Shown here: positions 12,059-24,719 of the stretch, piece after piece
Position numbering within the stretch: position 1 is the stretch's first letter
Layout of the letters: each line of letters starts with the position of its first letter
Origin: Bryopsis sp. KO-2023
Lineage: Eukaryota; Chlorophyta; Ulvophyceae; Bryopsidales; Bryopsidaceae
Assembly: GCA_030272585.1 (NCBI GenBank)
Contig: BSYQ01000009.1
Coordinates: 5,208,001 to 5,272,000, forward strand
Reading direction: 5' to 3'
Length of the DNA: 64,000 nt
Notes under the pieces: model-generated
Databases searched by the model: none
What the model was told of the DNA's origin: nothing
What the model saw: the letters and a program-made list of their open reading frames with translations, nothing else
Made by a program: the position numbers and the translations under genes

Positions 12059-12080
12059 ATGGACAGACATGCCACAGTGA
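11727..12080 (+). other. Open frame without ATG, possible 5' exon of nephrocystin-4
   Basis: An open frame runs from after a TGA at 11724 to a TGA at 12078-12080. It has no ATG but looks protein-like (LLKPASIVRRFPLQVKSAE, then QLQKHKTYKKSTKKLHLVQ and ILEIAEGLNEARGCGDIAAL). It precedes the IQ-motif exon in another frame: codons end in phase with CTACAA at 12051-12056 while the IQ frame starts at ATG 12059. I could not find a GT-AG pair that joins the two. It may be the tail of an upstream exon, a separate small gene, or chance. Confidence 0.3.
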
Positions 12081-15000
12081 TTCAATCGCATTACAGAGGC
12101 TATCGGGCTAGAAAGAGTCTGACACCTTCAAGGTGCCAAACCCCCGAGGAAGACTCAACTCCAGATTTCAGCATGCACCCCACCCCACCCACCCTCCCTA
12201 GACCTAGCAAGGATGAACTACACCACAGAGCAACCACAATACAATCAAGATACAGGGGTTACCGCGTCCGAAAGAGTCTCAACAGTCCACTGAACAAGAG
12301 CAGGGAGGGCATCAATGCCACAGGAATTGACGCCCAAACAGAGGGTGTGATTTCGAACTATGTTTCTGGGGAATTGGGGGGTTACTTGGAGGGTGGTGGA
12401 GTGAAAGAGGGTGGATCTGGGGTGGGCATGTCGACAGAAATGTACAGGAATGAGCTGTTCGAGGGGTCGATGGAGGGTTTGCATAGAAGTGCAACAAGAA
12501 TCCAGTCCACATATCGAGGGTTCATGGTGAGGAAGAGTCTGAGGGTGGGAGGGCTGGGTGATGGGGGCAGAAATAGTATTTCTGAGGTTAAACCCAGGTA
12601 TGATCGGTATCACAGCGGCACTAGCTTGGAGAGCGAGAATGGGGGCTTGAGCTGCGGAGGCCGCCGTCCAGGTATAATATATATACAAATATATATCTTG
12701 TCTTTCTTGCTCATCGACATGCTCCAAAGCCCTATTTTCGTGAACCAATCCTGATTTGTCTACAGAGATTAAAAAATGAGCAATGCATTCAGAGATTGTC
12801 TGTTTTCGTTATGCAAGCTTGCATGGATTCTGCCGGGGTAGACCGCCCGTTGAAATGCACTCCACATGCATTTGGTCGTATCATGCTGTTCCTGGTAGAG
12901 AGTGTATGATGTCCTCTGGTTTGATGGGTGTTTTTTTCCTGCTTTGGTGTCAAGAGCCGCTCAATCAAAGGCATATTTCTCGCTATGCTGAGTCCAGCAC
13001 AGAAACCACCCCCCTGGATGCTTCACCGACCGGCACATTTCTGGAGTCTTCCTTGGCAAATGCTGAAGAGGATGTTTTGAAATCTATGGAACTGATTCAA
13101 ACAGAGAGCCCCAGGGGTTCCGGTGACTATGACAGACATGCGACCAGGATTCAAGCGGCCTACAGGGGTCACAGGACAAGAGGGAAAATGTGTGCTCAGC
13201 TAGAGGAGCGAGGGTGAGGTTTTCCTTTGTTCTGGTCCTGTGAAATTGCATTCCCCTCCGCACACCATTACTGGAGTGTGTGTGCATCTTTTGCTGTTGA
13301 CTATTTTCAAAAAACAATATGCAGGCTGCGTGTTTCCTCTTTTCAAAATTGCTCGGTGATAGAGTGGGCAAGCTTTGGTTGAACAAAGCCCTGTGCCAGC
13401 TATATCGAGAATTCACTTTCTTTTTCTTATGTCATACTTTTTTTGTTGGGGGGTGTGTGGAGTTGTATTTGGTAAGGGAGTAATGCATGGATTCATGAGT
13501 TTGCTGTTCCAACAGAGAGTTGGGCTCCAGCCTGGAAAATTGGCGGACGAAACAAAGGGATAGGCTAGTGCAAAGGCAAAACGAGAGGACGAGGTTTATG
13601 GAAAACAGTGCCAAAGAAGAGCCCCCACAGCAATCCTACAGACATGAACTTTTCGATGAGAATAGCGTGGGGGGTGAAGTTCCGACGTACATGCGTCCAG
13701 ATCGCTCCAACAGAGAAACAACACATGCTGAAGAAGGGCCTGTTCAAAACGAAGGTAGGTTTCGATCGTATGGGATGATAATGGTGTTAAATAGTCTGCC
13801 TTTTTCCCCCACATGTTTCAGAGTGCTGATTTGAGGACACTTGGATGCTTGGTGTGTACAACTGGTATGGAAGTGTAATGCATTTCTGGTGGGGAAATGT
13901 TCAGTTCAGTCAGACTATGGATCCCAGGGTGAAAAACGCATGGGGAAAAGCAAGCAGTGTTTCTTTGCAGACCGTCCTGAATCAAGGGGCAAAGATGCTG
14001 AACAACGACCGCCAAAAGCAAGGAAAATAAAGAAAAGCGTCAGATATCAGGCGAATTCGGAAGTGCATGACTCTTCGGAGTGGGCTAGGTTCTATGTCAG
14101 ACAATCGGAGAGATACTTACCTCTGAAACATGAGGGGAAAAAGGCAGACTCCAAATCAAAGGGTAAGAGGCAGGTCCGCTTCGTACATCTCTTGTCGCTG
14201 TTGGGGGTGGAGGTTGAATTAGTCATGCAGTCAGCCAGGTGGTGAGGTGCGACAGGTGCATTTGCTTGACTGAACGTCTATTGTATGTTTTTTTTTTGAT
14301 GTTCTCGGGATAGGATATAGAGTGAGGCTTCAAGAAGTCGAGTTCTCGACGCAAGTTGCTGGAATGGCAGAGGGGGAGGATATGGTTTCCTTGAGAGTTG
14401 GAGTTACACTGTGGGATTCCATGTCAAAATCTTTTTTCGGAAACACTCTGACCTCAAAGGTCACCCCTTCGATCGATTGGAACAAATCAGGTAGGCTGGC
14501 TCGAAACGAAACATGGTTCAGAATGGGGTGTTTGGACGGGTTGCTGGCATGGTATCCACCAAGTCGATTTTTTATGGTGACTTCAAGCCAGCCAAGGGCA
14601 CTATTTCTCAAGGGAAATGTATGTTGACTATTGAGCAATTTCACAGGGAGCTGATCTGAAACCTACGTCTATGTTTTTATATGTGTACATGTACTATGTT
14701 TGGTTGGATAAGCGATTTCTTCTGGGATTGCCCATGCAATTATGGTCAGCGTTTTTTCTGGAGGTTGTTGACCCAGTTTCTTCTTAGTTTACTTTTGGGG
14801 TAGAGAGCTAGATATGGACATTGGGATACTACGGTGGTTTCTTTCTGAGTCAGTCAGTCAGTCAGTCAGTCTATAAATAACATATTTCCGTGAACGAGCT
14901 GCACCCGGCTTTTTGGCCTTGTGTAAATAATTTTAATTTCTGTATCTATATATACACATATAAACTGGTGTCCTGACATGGGGGTTTGTTTTGTGCAGAT

Positions 15001-18000
15001 TTGGAGGCAAGTCTGTCATCAGCGTTGCAATTTGACATATATTTTCATTCAAAAATCCGGCATGATGGGTGCCACATGGTGGTCGAATTGATTGCCGTCA
15101 AAACACGGTCCAAAGTTGCCATCCATGAGGTGTCTCTTGGCTTTTTCATGCTGCCTATTTTCAAGGTATGAGGAAATTTGCGTCAGAAATCAGAAAAAGA
15201 CGTACTCGGCATTTCCAACCAGAACGAAATGCATTAGAGTCTCAAAAAAAAAAAAAAAAAACTCCTGATCGGATAATAAGAATTGGCTCTCGGAAGCCAC
15301 TCTTTTTTTTTGCTTTAAAGAAATGCATACCTATATTTGTGCGCAACAATTTTTTCATCTGATTGAAACCCGCTGGGGAAAAGTGAAGATGATTCTGTGG
15401 AATTTGTGTGTTTGCAGATTCTGGAGAATATTGGGAGCTCAATTACACAGACAGTTGAGATGTTCGGTGGATCTCCCAGATATTTATTTTTCCAAGGAGG
15501 AGATCTGGAGCGTAGTCCATCCACACAGGGAAATCTGCTTTTTCAGGTTTGATTTGATATCATCAGCATACGATGAATAAATAAACAGTTTACGACAGCA
15601 ATTTGGCCCGCTGCTCAAACCTTTTCTTAAAATAGTACAGAGGACATCGAGAATATTCATTTTTCCAAATGAAAAAAAAATCTCTTGTTATCAAAACAGA
15701 GAAAAAAAAAAAAAAAAAAAAAACAATTGAAAAAAAAACTACAGATCTTTTTTCTTTTTAAATTGCCTTTGCCTTTTTTCTCCTAAAATTTATTCCGAAG
15801 AATTTCAAGCAAATCTCTCGCTCTCAATTTTTTTTTTCTTAGGGGGGGGGTACCTATGCTCTTTTTTTTTCTCAATTCCTTTCCCAAAGATATCACATTT
15901 TGAGGGTTTTCTCGGTTCATTTTTTTTTAATTTTCTAGATGTGTTGAAATATTCCAGGTGGATGTCTGTCCAGAGTTTTGTGAGGTGAGTCTCCCTCTCA
16001 TCCCACAGAACTTCTTGGTCACCTACAGCGATGTGATCCCTGGGTTGCAAAGGTTGGACAAACAAGGGCAGCCCACCAACAAAATCTCTTCAATAATTTC
16101 GACGCTGTCACGACCCGTGGCCTCCCAAAAATTTGACATCAGCCTGCGGTATGACTTCCCTTATTCCGTCTCAGCAAAACGTGTGCATGTTTTCAGTCAA
16201 TCAATCTAAATCTAAAACCTTAGCAGAGGGTTTCCTTCTCACTTTTCTTTCCTTTCTTGTCTTCAAATTTGTTTTGTTTTTTTTTTTTTTTTGGGGGGGG
16301 GGGAGGGGTTTGAGTTGTTTTTGTTTCTTGTTTTTTTTTGGGGGGGGGGCATGCTGAAGGAATAGATACTATCGTTGGTTTTCTATTTTTCTGTCAGACT
16401 TACTGACCCAAACAGCACCACAAAAAATCTTCAAGAAAAGGGGGGTCCCCCCACCTCCACCCCACCCTTGCTGCCTCCACAGACCTAACCCCCCAGTCTG
16501 ACAAACTCTGTATTCCACACGCAGTGGCATCAAGATTTCAATCCCCTGGGCACTCCACAAGAAAGTCAGCCGCATTCTATTGCACGAGGAGAAAACCAAG
16601 CAAAAACCCAAATCTGAGAACATGGCCTACGCCCTCCGTGCAGCCATTCATTGTGGAAGATGCCTTTCTAGCTCGTGGTGTTGGGCCACCCAAATGGAAG
16701 CTTCCCAGGAGGGGTCAGACCTGATTCTCGACATAGCCAATGAGATTGCCATCGAACAAGTCCCGGCCGATTCTTTGGCAGTCATTGTGCTAGAAATCGT
16801 CACCAGCCTTCTGGAGGTGCGCACGTTTGGAGCCAACCTCCAATCCTCTTGTTATTTTCCATGATGGAGAATATTAAATCACTGGGGTTAACGCATTCAG
16901 TCTTTTTGACGGGCTCAAGCTAAACAAACAGCCAGAAAATGCCATTTTCCGAATATGTACCCCCCCAAATATATCTGGATTGGTTCTGTTTTTCGCAGTA
17001 GGTTGGATTCAAACATTGCTAGACACGGGTGCATGCAGTTTTCTCCTCGACGTCAGTTTCCCTCTTTATCAGGGCTGTTTCGTAACCGAAACAGCACTTA
17101 TATGAATTCCTCTTGTGCAGGATGGCAACGGGGAAGCTGGTTTCGAGGATGGGTCCGAATCACTTGTGGCATGGGCTGCGATCAATCCCTTTGCAGATGT
17201 GCACACCTCCACTGTTTGCCGTGGTGTGCATGAGATCTGTTTCGACAATCCAAGTCCCCCTGTGAGCGAAAGCAGTTTGGTGAATTGGAGGGAGCGGATG
17301 GCCCCCGGGGAAATCGTTTTCCCTCGTGCACGCTTTCACCTGACTGGTGGCACCATCGAGGGATCCGAAAGTGAAGAAATGAGTAAGTGGGTGCTTTTTG
17401 CCAACCTGACAGTTGAGATTTTTCCCCATTCTTTTCCTTGGTGAACAATTTCTTAAGTTGGCTTTTAGACTATACGTCGAGAAGTTTCGGCTGTTTGCCA
17501 TAATTGTTGGAGCTGCAATCATTGATGACGATTAATGGATCGATTATAGACTGGGAATGGCAATGATAATAACAATAATTATTATTGCCTTGCTTCTGCA
17601 TGGTGCTTATGAAGGGGGTGGCCCCCGAGTCAGTATCCTATTTTCCTTCATTTCCATTATTATTTTTCTGACCAGGTGTTGTGAGCGAGATTGAAACACC
17701 GCTGGAGGCCACAATCAGTGAGCAAGAGGAGCAGATAGTGACTCACCCTCATTCGAGAGCAAGCATGGACTCCACAGTCAGACATCAGGTCTGTCCACAG
17801 CAACAACTCAACAAAATGCAAAAATGGGATGAGGCTCCTGTGTATTCACCAAGCATGCCCTTATAGCTGTGTAAGTGAGAGTACAATCGATGGATGTTTT
17901 CAGGCAGGGCCGCATTTCTCGAGACATCCTCAGGAGCCTTCTGATGTTCGGGACTCGGATCTGAAAAGAAAGCCTTTGGTTAGAGCGTCGAGAAGCAATG

Positions 18001-21000
18001 TCAGCGAGCCGTCAAATGTGGGCAACTCTGGGGAGGACATTTTCGCAACCTCCCGTCAAGCTGCTGATATTCTGGGAAGGCAAGATCATGTGGCCAAGCA
18101 AGTGGAAGCTTTGCAGAAACAAGTGGAGCAGCTGACCAACACTCTGATGAAAACCCAGCAGGTGTGTCATGCCGTAATTTTCACAATCCCAGGTGCTGGC
18201 TCTCCGTGATAAAATCTTGATGGGGCGGACCCTTTTCTTTCGGAATTCGAACCGGAGCAATTGAAGCTGCAGCCGAAAACTGATCGTTCCTGTATTTTGG
18301 ACAGATGCCAAGAGTGTCGCATTTTCCTCCATCGATTGATCGGGATGAGTCATTGGACAACGATATCCAGAGGTTCAGGGAGTTATCCACCAGGGACATT
18401 GAACAGAATGAGTCAGCATTTTCGGGGGGCTTAAAACCGGAAGGCCGAAATACGAGGCCAGATCGCGCATTGATGGCTCAGGTGCACACCATTGGTAAGT
18501 TGCTGAATTTTACAGAAACCCAAAAAGGGTCAAATGTGCACATGCATCTGATTTCGAATTATATTTTTCTGAAACAGCCGTTTTCAAGAGAGTGCAGCTC
18601 GACCTAACAAGAGTGACCAGAAACAAAAATTTCTAAATTTTTTTAAAAACGATATGGAACTGAAAGAAACATTAAATTTCGTTAGGTGGCTCGGATGGGC
18701 TCCCCCCTGAAATTCAAGCGGCTGTGGGCAATCGCCTCGTTCAAATTCCGCGTTCCTGTCCGATAGATCTGGGGATCGAATCACAAGATGCGCGAACTAT
18801 CAGTGATGTGGTGTTTCAGTTCCTGGCGGTCAAGACAGCAAATTGCTTGAACAGCCCGCAGAACATGGCCTCAGTGTATTTCACTTATCAGCTGTATGAT
18901 TTTCCTCCAACGGCCACGAAACCTGCCATTCTACAAGACGGACCCAACGGGGATCCTGCTGTGAAAACCCTTAAATCCACTACAGGGAGGATCAGGTGAG
19001 CAATTTTCAAGTTTTCAAATTTCGACAACAAAACTGTGATGGAAGGTGGTGCCGGGTTTGTTAGATTTAAAAAAATGAGTTCCCCACGCCATGCCAGGAT
19101 CTTAGATCTTCCATTATGTCTGTGTCATTACTTTCCCCTGACTGATTCAATCAGTCAGTCTGATGGGAGGTCTACATGCATCTATGCACAATTATACATT
19201 AGTCCAGTTTTCGGCACGAGGATCGGACCATATTTCCACTTTTTCATGCGATTCCTTGTGAACATGCGTGTTTTCACAGAGGAGCAGGCGTCGTTTTGAA
19301 ATACGCCGTGGAAGTTTCTCCATCGATCACTGATGTGGCACCGGATCCCTATTCAGTACAGCACGACCGACATGTACATTTTTGTAATTATTTGGCGGGT
19401 CGGTCCCTGGTCGTTGACGTCTGGGAAGGGGAGTCTATGCTGCAGGTAAAAAACCAAACATCAACGATTTCTGTTGGAGTCTTGTTCGGTTGGTTTCGTT
19501 TTCCCCTTTGTTTTTTTTTCGTCGAAGTTTCTTAAAAGATGCCATTCTCTGCGAACTCATGCTGGGTTATTTTGGGTCGAATTTTCTTAAAAAACTGCCA
19601 TTCTCTGGCGAAGTCCTATGCTGATTTTTGTTTTGCTGTCCCCCCAACTTTTCCCCAACAGATTGGCTCTGTGACAATCAAATTGGACTCGTTGCTCCGC
19701 CAAGGCAGGCAATTCAATGAGCAATGCATGGAGCTCCCCATTCTGGACTCTTCCATCGAATGCTACAGGGCTGTAGCCAATCAGGATGAAAACGAAAGCA
19801 ACGGACAAGTCAAGACAGTGGCCGTCCCCCGTGGGCACTTGATACTGAGAATCGTCAATTTGGGGAGGATCCCTGAATTTTCCGGGAATGCATCCAGAAC
19901 CAGCGCAGGGGGATTAGAAAAAACAAGTGAGTGCCCAAGTCCAGAGAGTAACGGCCCTATGTAGGCTTGATCGATGAGCAGGATTTTCGTCTGGAAAAAG
20001 TCATGTGGAACGCAAAATTGGCGTCAGTCAAATATATCTGTTGGGTCGAGGGCTGTAATACTTGTGGATGTGTGAAAGCCTCTGTGTTTCGATGACCTGG
20101 CTCGTTTTTGGATTAGTGATTTTTCTGGTATGTTTATTTCCCTCCATCTATATTTAGGATAGGATATCTCGGAAAAAATGCTTACGAATTCGAATGGGGC
20201 ATGGACTGTTTTCCAGATACAGGAAACCTAGTCAGACCAGTTCCTTTCAAACAAGGAGTCGTCACTCAGCAATTGACTCTGAGGAAACGTGGCCAGGATG
20301 AGTCATCATCACGTAATGAGAAAACTGAATCTCATCCACCCCTGCAAGAAATGATGGACATGGAGCATCGGAAAATCTTGAGGCAACGGCAACTACAAAA
20401 AGTAAGAAAAACGGGAAAGGACTGGCTCAATTGTGGTTATTTCCGGATCATCTTCGGATATATATATTATATAATTTGAATTGCCATCATATTTGCGGGG
20501 GGGAGGGGGGGGGGCACCATGCCAATGTTGCTTGGAATCAAGAGAAGCTTTTCAATGGAGCTGTTAAGAAGTGTAAACATCTACTCAACCATACGTGTGA
20601 TTTGTTCTGCAGGCCACCCAGAGCAATGCTGGATCGAAAGAGGATTCACTGACACACAGCTCCGTGCGCGTCAGAGAAAATCTGCTAAACGATATCCAGA
20701 ATGCAAGGTCCCGTAGCAAAAGGGAAACGTTGAAAACCAAGCTCCGGCAGAATTTGGCCTCCAAAAAAGTCGTAGAGCCAAGCTACGGGGAAACGCTGGC
20801 GTTCCACCATGAATTCCGAAATCCATTCGGACATGATGATGTGTTTGTTTTGAGAATTAGTCATCCCGACATGATTTCGATTGTGACTGATGAAAGGGTA
20901 TGCATACACAAGCTTGACCGCATCCAGCACTGCTCCTCAATTTCACAACCAGTCCGATTCTTTCTTGGCTGGAATATTCCATTTGTTATACATATATATA

Positions 21001-22645
21001 TATATATTTCATTTTTTGGTGGGGTTTCTGATTCAGGAATGGAGGTCGATATGTGGAACTGTTTCCCCATCCGGAAAAAACGCTGCTCCGCAAATTTCCT
21101 TTGGTCATGAAATCCTGAATGGCCATAAGATATTTTTGCAAGCTGAGGAATGCATACGGATTGGGTTCAACCTGCAGACAGTCACATGTCCAGATCTATT
21201 CCAAGGAATAACAGATCCTCAACTCAATGAGGGGGCTACCGTTCGATTGCAGTCGAACCCAGCTGAAAATCTGGTTGTGGAATTGCTTGATCCCAGGACA
21301 AGTTTCCCTTTGGCTGTATTGGAATTGAAAGTTTTCCCCCGACCAGCTATTTTGGATCGAACAATTCGGATGCACGGACCTGAAAGGGAACCCATCAAGC
21401 ATGTCATTAACGTGGACCGCTCCATCGCCACACAGCTGGAGGAAAAAGGTCTGTGTGTGTTTTTTTCCTGAACAATTGGCCTGCCAGACAGTGCATGATT
21501 TCACACTCTTGACATATAGTTGCCAGTTTGACCAAGAACGTGATTCTTTCTCCGAATTCAGATTTCCATTTCGAGGCTCCACCGTTATATCTGCTCTGAG
21601 TCAGACTAGGGATAGCACTCAGAAACCGCTTGCCTTGCGGAATAATGAAAATGAAAGCATGGGTGTTTTATCTGTAGGGCTGGATTTCGCTGATCCCATC
21701 TCAGTGGTGTGCAGCCGAAGCGACGTCCTCACAGAAGTGGTCAGACCAGCTGACTCTCCATCTGGATATGGTATCAGCCTTCGGTGTAAAACGGGGCTTC
21801 CCTTTGATCAACAGAAGTTTTACGTTGTTCTGTACACCAACGGAGGAAATCATTCTCCAGCCCAGATATGGTTGGTCTATTTGCACTCCTGGCGGCGGGT
21901 TCATTTGCAAGCGACTATTGGCCAGACGAGTCAATTGAACACAGTCATCAAAGGGAAAAGCTCCACGAAAAGAGTGAAGGCTTTTTCTACCCATCCGGAT
22001 GAAGTGCAGGTGAAAAACTGTCATCCAACAGCGTTTCATTGTCAAAAATTGTTTTCCTGAGGCGAAACGTATGAGTTTCAGCTCTGAGCCATCGCATTAG
22101 AAAACTGAGTATAATGTACTGGGGGGGAAGACGCAAACGAAGTCATTTTTCATTGTTTCAGATTGCTGTTTTGTTTACAGGTGGCCCCAGAGTCGTTTGT
22201 GTTGGCACAAGATTCTATAAGAGAGCTCCTCCTTTCATTCCGCCCAGTCAGACAGGGGCAATCCCTCACTCGAATCCAAATAGTGGACACCGACACCCAA
22301 AGCATCATAGATGGCTTCATCGTTTCAACCCTGGCTGAACCCCCCACCGTGTCTCAGACGTTTGAGGTCGGACTGCATCCAAATTCCAAGATTGTGAAAA
22401 AAATATCCTTTTCGAATCCATACCATCAACCCAGGTCGTTCTACTTTCGCTCAAACATGCCCTGGTTGATCACGCCAAAACCGCAGAGATTGGATTTGCC
22501 TGCTAGGGGGGTAGGGTTCGTGGGGCTGGAGTTTGATTCCAAAGGGGCTAGATCGGGGCAAAAAGAAGCCCTGCTGTTTGTCAATGATGATGATGATAAG
22601 AGCGAGGAGTGTTATAAAATTCGAGTGGATGTGTATGCATCTTGA
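12059..22645 (+). CDS. NPHP4: Nephrocystin-4 with N-terminal IQ motifs
   Basis: Ciliary transition-zone scaffold that partners nephrocystin-1 and RPGRIP1-type proteins in other species. Exons: 12059-12671, 13003-13213, 13516-13754, 13971-14162, 14314-14490, 14999-15165, 15418-15546, 15958-16148, 16525-16816, 17121-17382, 17676-17788, 17904-18161, 18305-18494, 18686-18995, 19280-19445, 19662-19926, 20217-20401, 20613-20897, 21037-21448, 21537-22009, 22181-22645. All phases agree and give 1864 residues; human NPHP4 has about 1426. The first two exons hold four IQ motifs (ATVIQSHYRGYRARK, ATTIQSRYRGYRVRK, ATRIQSTYRGFMVRK, ATRIQAAYRGHRTR), calmodulin-binding elements not found in vertebrate NPHP4. 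The rest follows NPHP4 throughout, including SLVVDVWEGESML, IWLVYLHSWRRV, KRVKAFSTHPDEVQ and ISFSNPYHQPRSFYF near the end. The ATG at 12059 is provisional: more 5' coding sequence is possible. Confidence 0.9.
14848..14871. repeat. AGTC tetranucleotide microsatellite
   Basis: Six perfect AGTC units in a nephrocystin-4 intron. Confidence 0.85.
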
Positions 22646-24719
22646 CGAGGCATATATTTTGAAGAGTGTGCATGCAATGGATGTATTAGAAAATAGGTTT
22701 TGTCTTTCTTCTGGTTGTTCGGTTATGAAGGGGGGGGGGGGGGGGAGTTCTTTGGGCTTTTTATTGAGGAAGTCGTCGTGGGTGTGTAAAAAATATGAAA
22801 CTGTATTTCTGCCTATCGTACAAACCTGTTGGACCATGGGATTGGGTTCGATTCCCAAAAAAGGATTTGAAAAGTAGATTTGTCACACCCACAAAAAAAT
22901 CATAATCAGAAGAATCAGTCGCACTTTTGTGAACCGTCAAACAACGTCAAATTGTCGCTGATGTTGTTTCACGCCAAACCATCCAAACCGCGAAACTCAC
23001 GTCAAATTCGAGTTGGCATAGGGCACATTCGTCGGACATGGGACCACGGTCCTTGGCGACTTTTAACGAGATGTGATTCGATGGACTGAGGCAGAAACGC
23101 TGGAAATGTGATAGTCGGACATGGAACGTCCCTGGCGACTTTTAACGGGATGTGAAGAGAATGATGTGATGACCACATATGCAACTTACAGATTTTTAAA
23201 GAAATCTGCTGAGGACATTTTGCCCTCTATTACACAAAGAATACCTGAGTCAGGGTAGAAAAATGAATCCGTGTGACAACAACAACAATTAAGATTGAAA
23301 TTGAAAATAAAAAAATTAACAAAATTGGACAAAGATTAACAGAGCTGGAGAAGATGCTTCAACAACAGTACGACTGTCTGACCCAAGATGATGTGACCAT
23401 GTGATACTGTTGTGGTGTCCCACATGGTCACACCAAAATTATCCGCCCTTTGCCAATTCAAAATCGCCTCAACAGTTACTATTCGGTTATCCTGTCCTAT
23501 GAATTCCATGAAGATCTTCCTTCCGACGGATCCACGCCCGGCAGGAGTTGATCTGTGCAATTTGAATTTATTTAGAAGAGATGAACATAACATGGATATG
23601 GGATGGATGGGAGCTAGATGGCTAGGATGCATCCTACCTGGAAAAATTGGCAGCTACCCATTCTATTCAGGGATTCTGGTTCGGGTGGTCGATCTATTAA
23701 AACTGACAGGAACAAGGACAGTTGGGAGGAATACTCTCCACACACTCTGGAAAAAACAAAACAAAAACCAAAAAAGACTGATTTGAATTTAAAAAAACAG
23801 CAACCCCACAAAAAGTCGCACTAAAAACCTCCAACCACAACATGCTAAAGTCTTTTCACACTACAAACCTCGAAATCCTCAGTATTTTTCTTTCCTTTGT
23901 TTTTTCTCCTTCTCCCCTGTTTTCCCTTTGAACTTATCGATCCCATTTCCCCCCCCCCTCTTCTTCTTCCACCAAAATATGTGCCCTCTTTTTTTTTCTA
24001 CATGTATGCACTCCTGCTTGAGTTTTTTTTTTTCGAAAATGTCTCTCTACCCTCCAACTTTCTTCTCAATGGCTTTTTTCTTTTCCCTCCTTCCTTCCTT
24101 TCTGTCTGTTTTTTTGTTTTAAAAAGGGGGGGGGGGGGGGTTCCACCCATCCCATGTATGTTTTCTAAACAAAGTTTGGCACTTTTTCTGCATTCCTTTC
24201 ACTCTAATTTTCCTCCTGGGGGGAAGAAAAAAAAAAGACGAGTATATTCCATGACACAGTCAAAACAACGAACTCGTTTTTAGCCTCCTAAGAAACCAAC
24301 CCTCACGGAAAGAAAGAAAAAAATGCCAGATCTCTTCCATCGGGTGAGTTTTCTTCCCCTTTCCTTTTAACAGGGAAGGTGGGGTGGGGTGAAAAACATT
24401 GCGTCCCCCACTGTGCGTCTAGTCTATGTTGAAAAATCAAGAGAACTGTTTTACAGCATTTCCTCCCCCTTCTACAACTCACTGCTAAAATTCTGTCCCC
24501 CCATTTTCCACAGTCAGAAAGATATAGATAACCAGCGCCTGCACCAAAAAAGAGCAACCCCAGAAAGGTTCTATAACCACAACACTGGAGACTGTTTCGG
24601 CCATTTTTCTAATCCTCCACTCAAACAGCAGTCAGAACAAAAAAAACAACATGAAATATCCAGATTCTTTTCATTCTCGACTTGTTTTTTTAATAAGTTT
24701 TTTCCCCCCTTTTTTCCCC
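22646..24719. other. Convergent intergenic region NPHP4 / XPO7
   Basis: About 2.07 kb containing both 3' ends. It holds a copy of the dispersed inverted-repeat sequence at about 22995-23155, several poly-G and poly-T/poly-C runs (22730, 24128) and no reading frame that resembles a protein. A TTGGG-TTCGATT-CCCAA stem-loop at 22842-22858 looks like a tRNA T-arm but lacks the rest of a tRNA. Confidence 0.5.
22995..23155. mobile_element. Second copy of the MITE-like sequence, rearranged
   Basis: From 22995 to about 23075 this is the reverse complement of the left half of the 8703-8866 element, nearly identical over about 60 bp (GGCATAGGGCACATTCGTC, then CCTTGGCGACTTTTAACG, then GATGTGA). At 23112-23151 the same end repeats in direct orientation (GTCGGACATGG, CCTGGCGACTTTTAACG, GATGTGA). 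So this locus has two ends in the same orientation rather than inverted, which suggests a truncated or nested pair of insertions. Confidence 0.55.

Noticed and set aside
16149-16209. Continuation of the nephrocystin-4 exon past 16148
   Set aside because: The open frame continues, but only the GTATGA donor at 16149 gives the phase needed to enter the next conserved exon at 16525.
22842-22858. tRNA T-arm-like stem-loop TTGGG-TTCGATT-CCCAA
   Set aside because: No matching acceptor stem, D-arm or anticodon arm lies in the 70 bases upstream.
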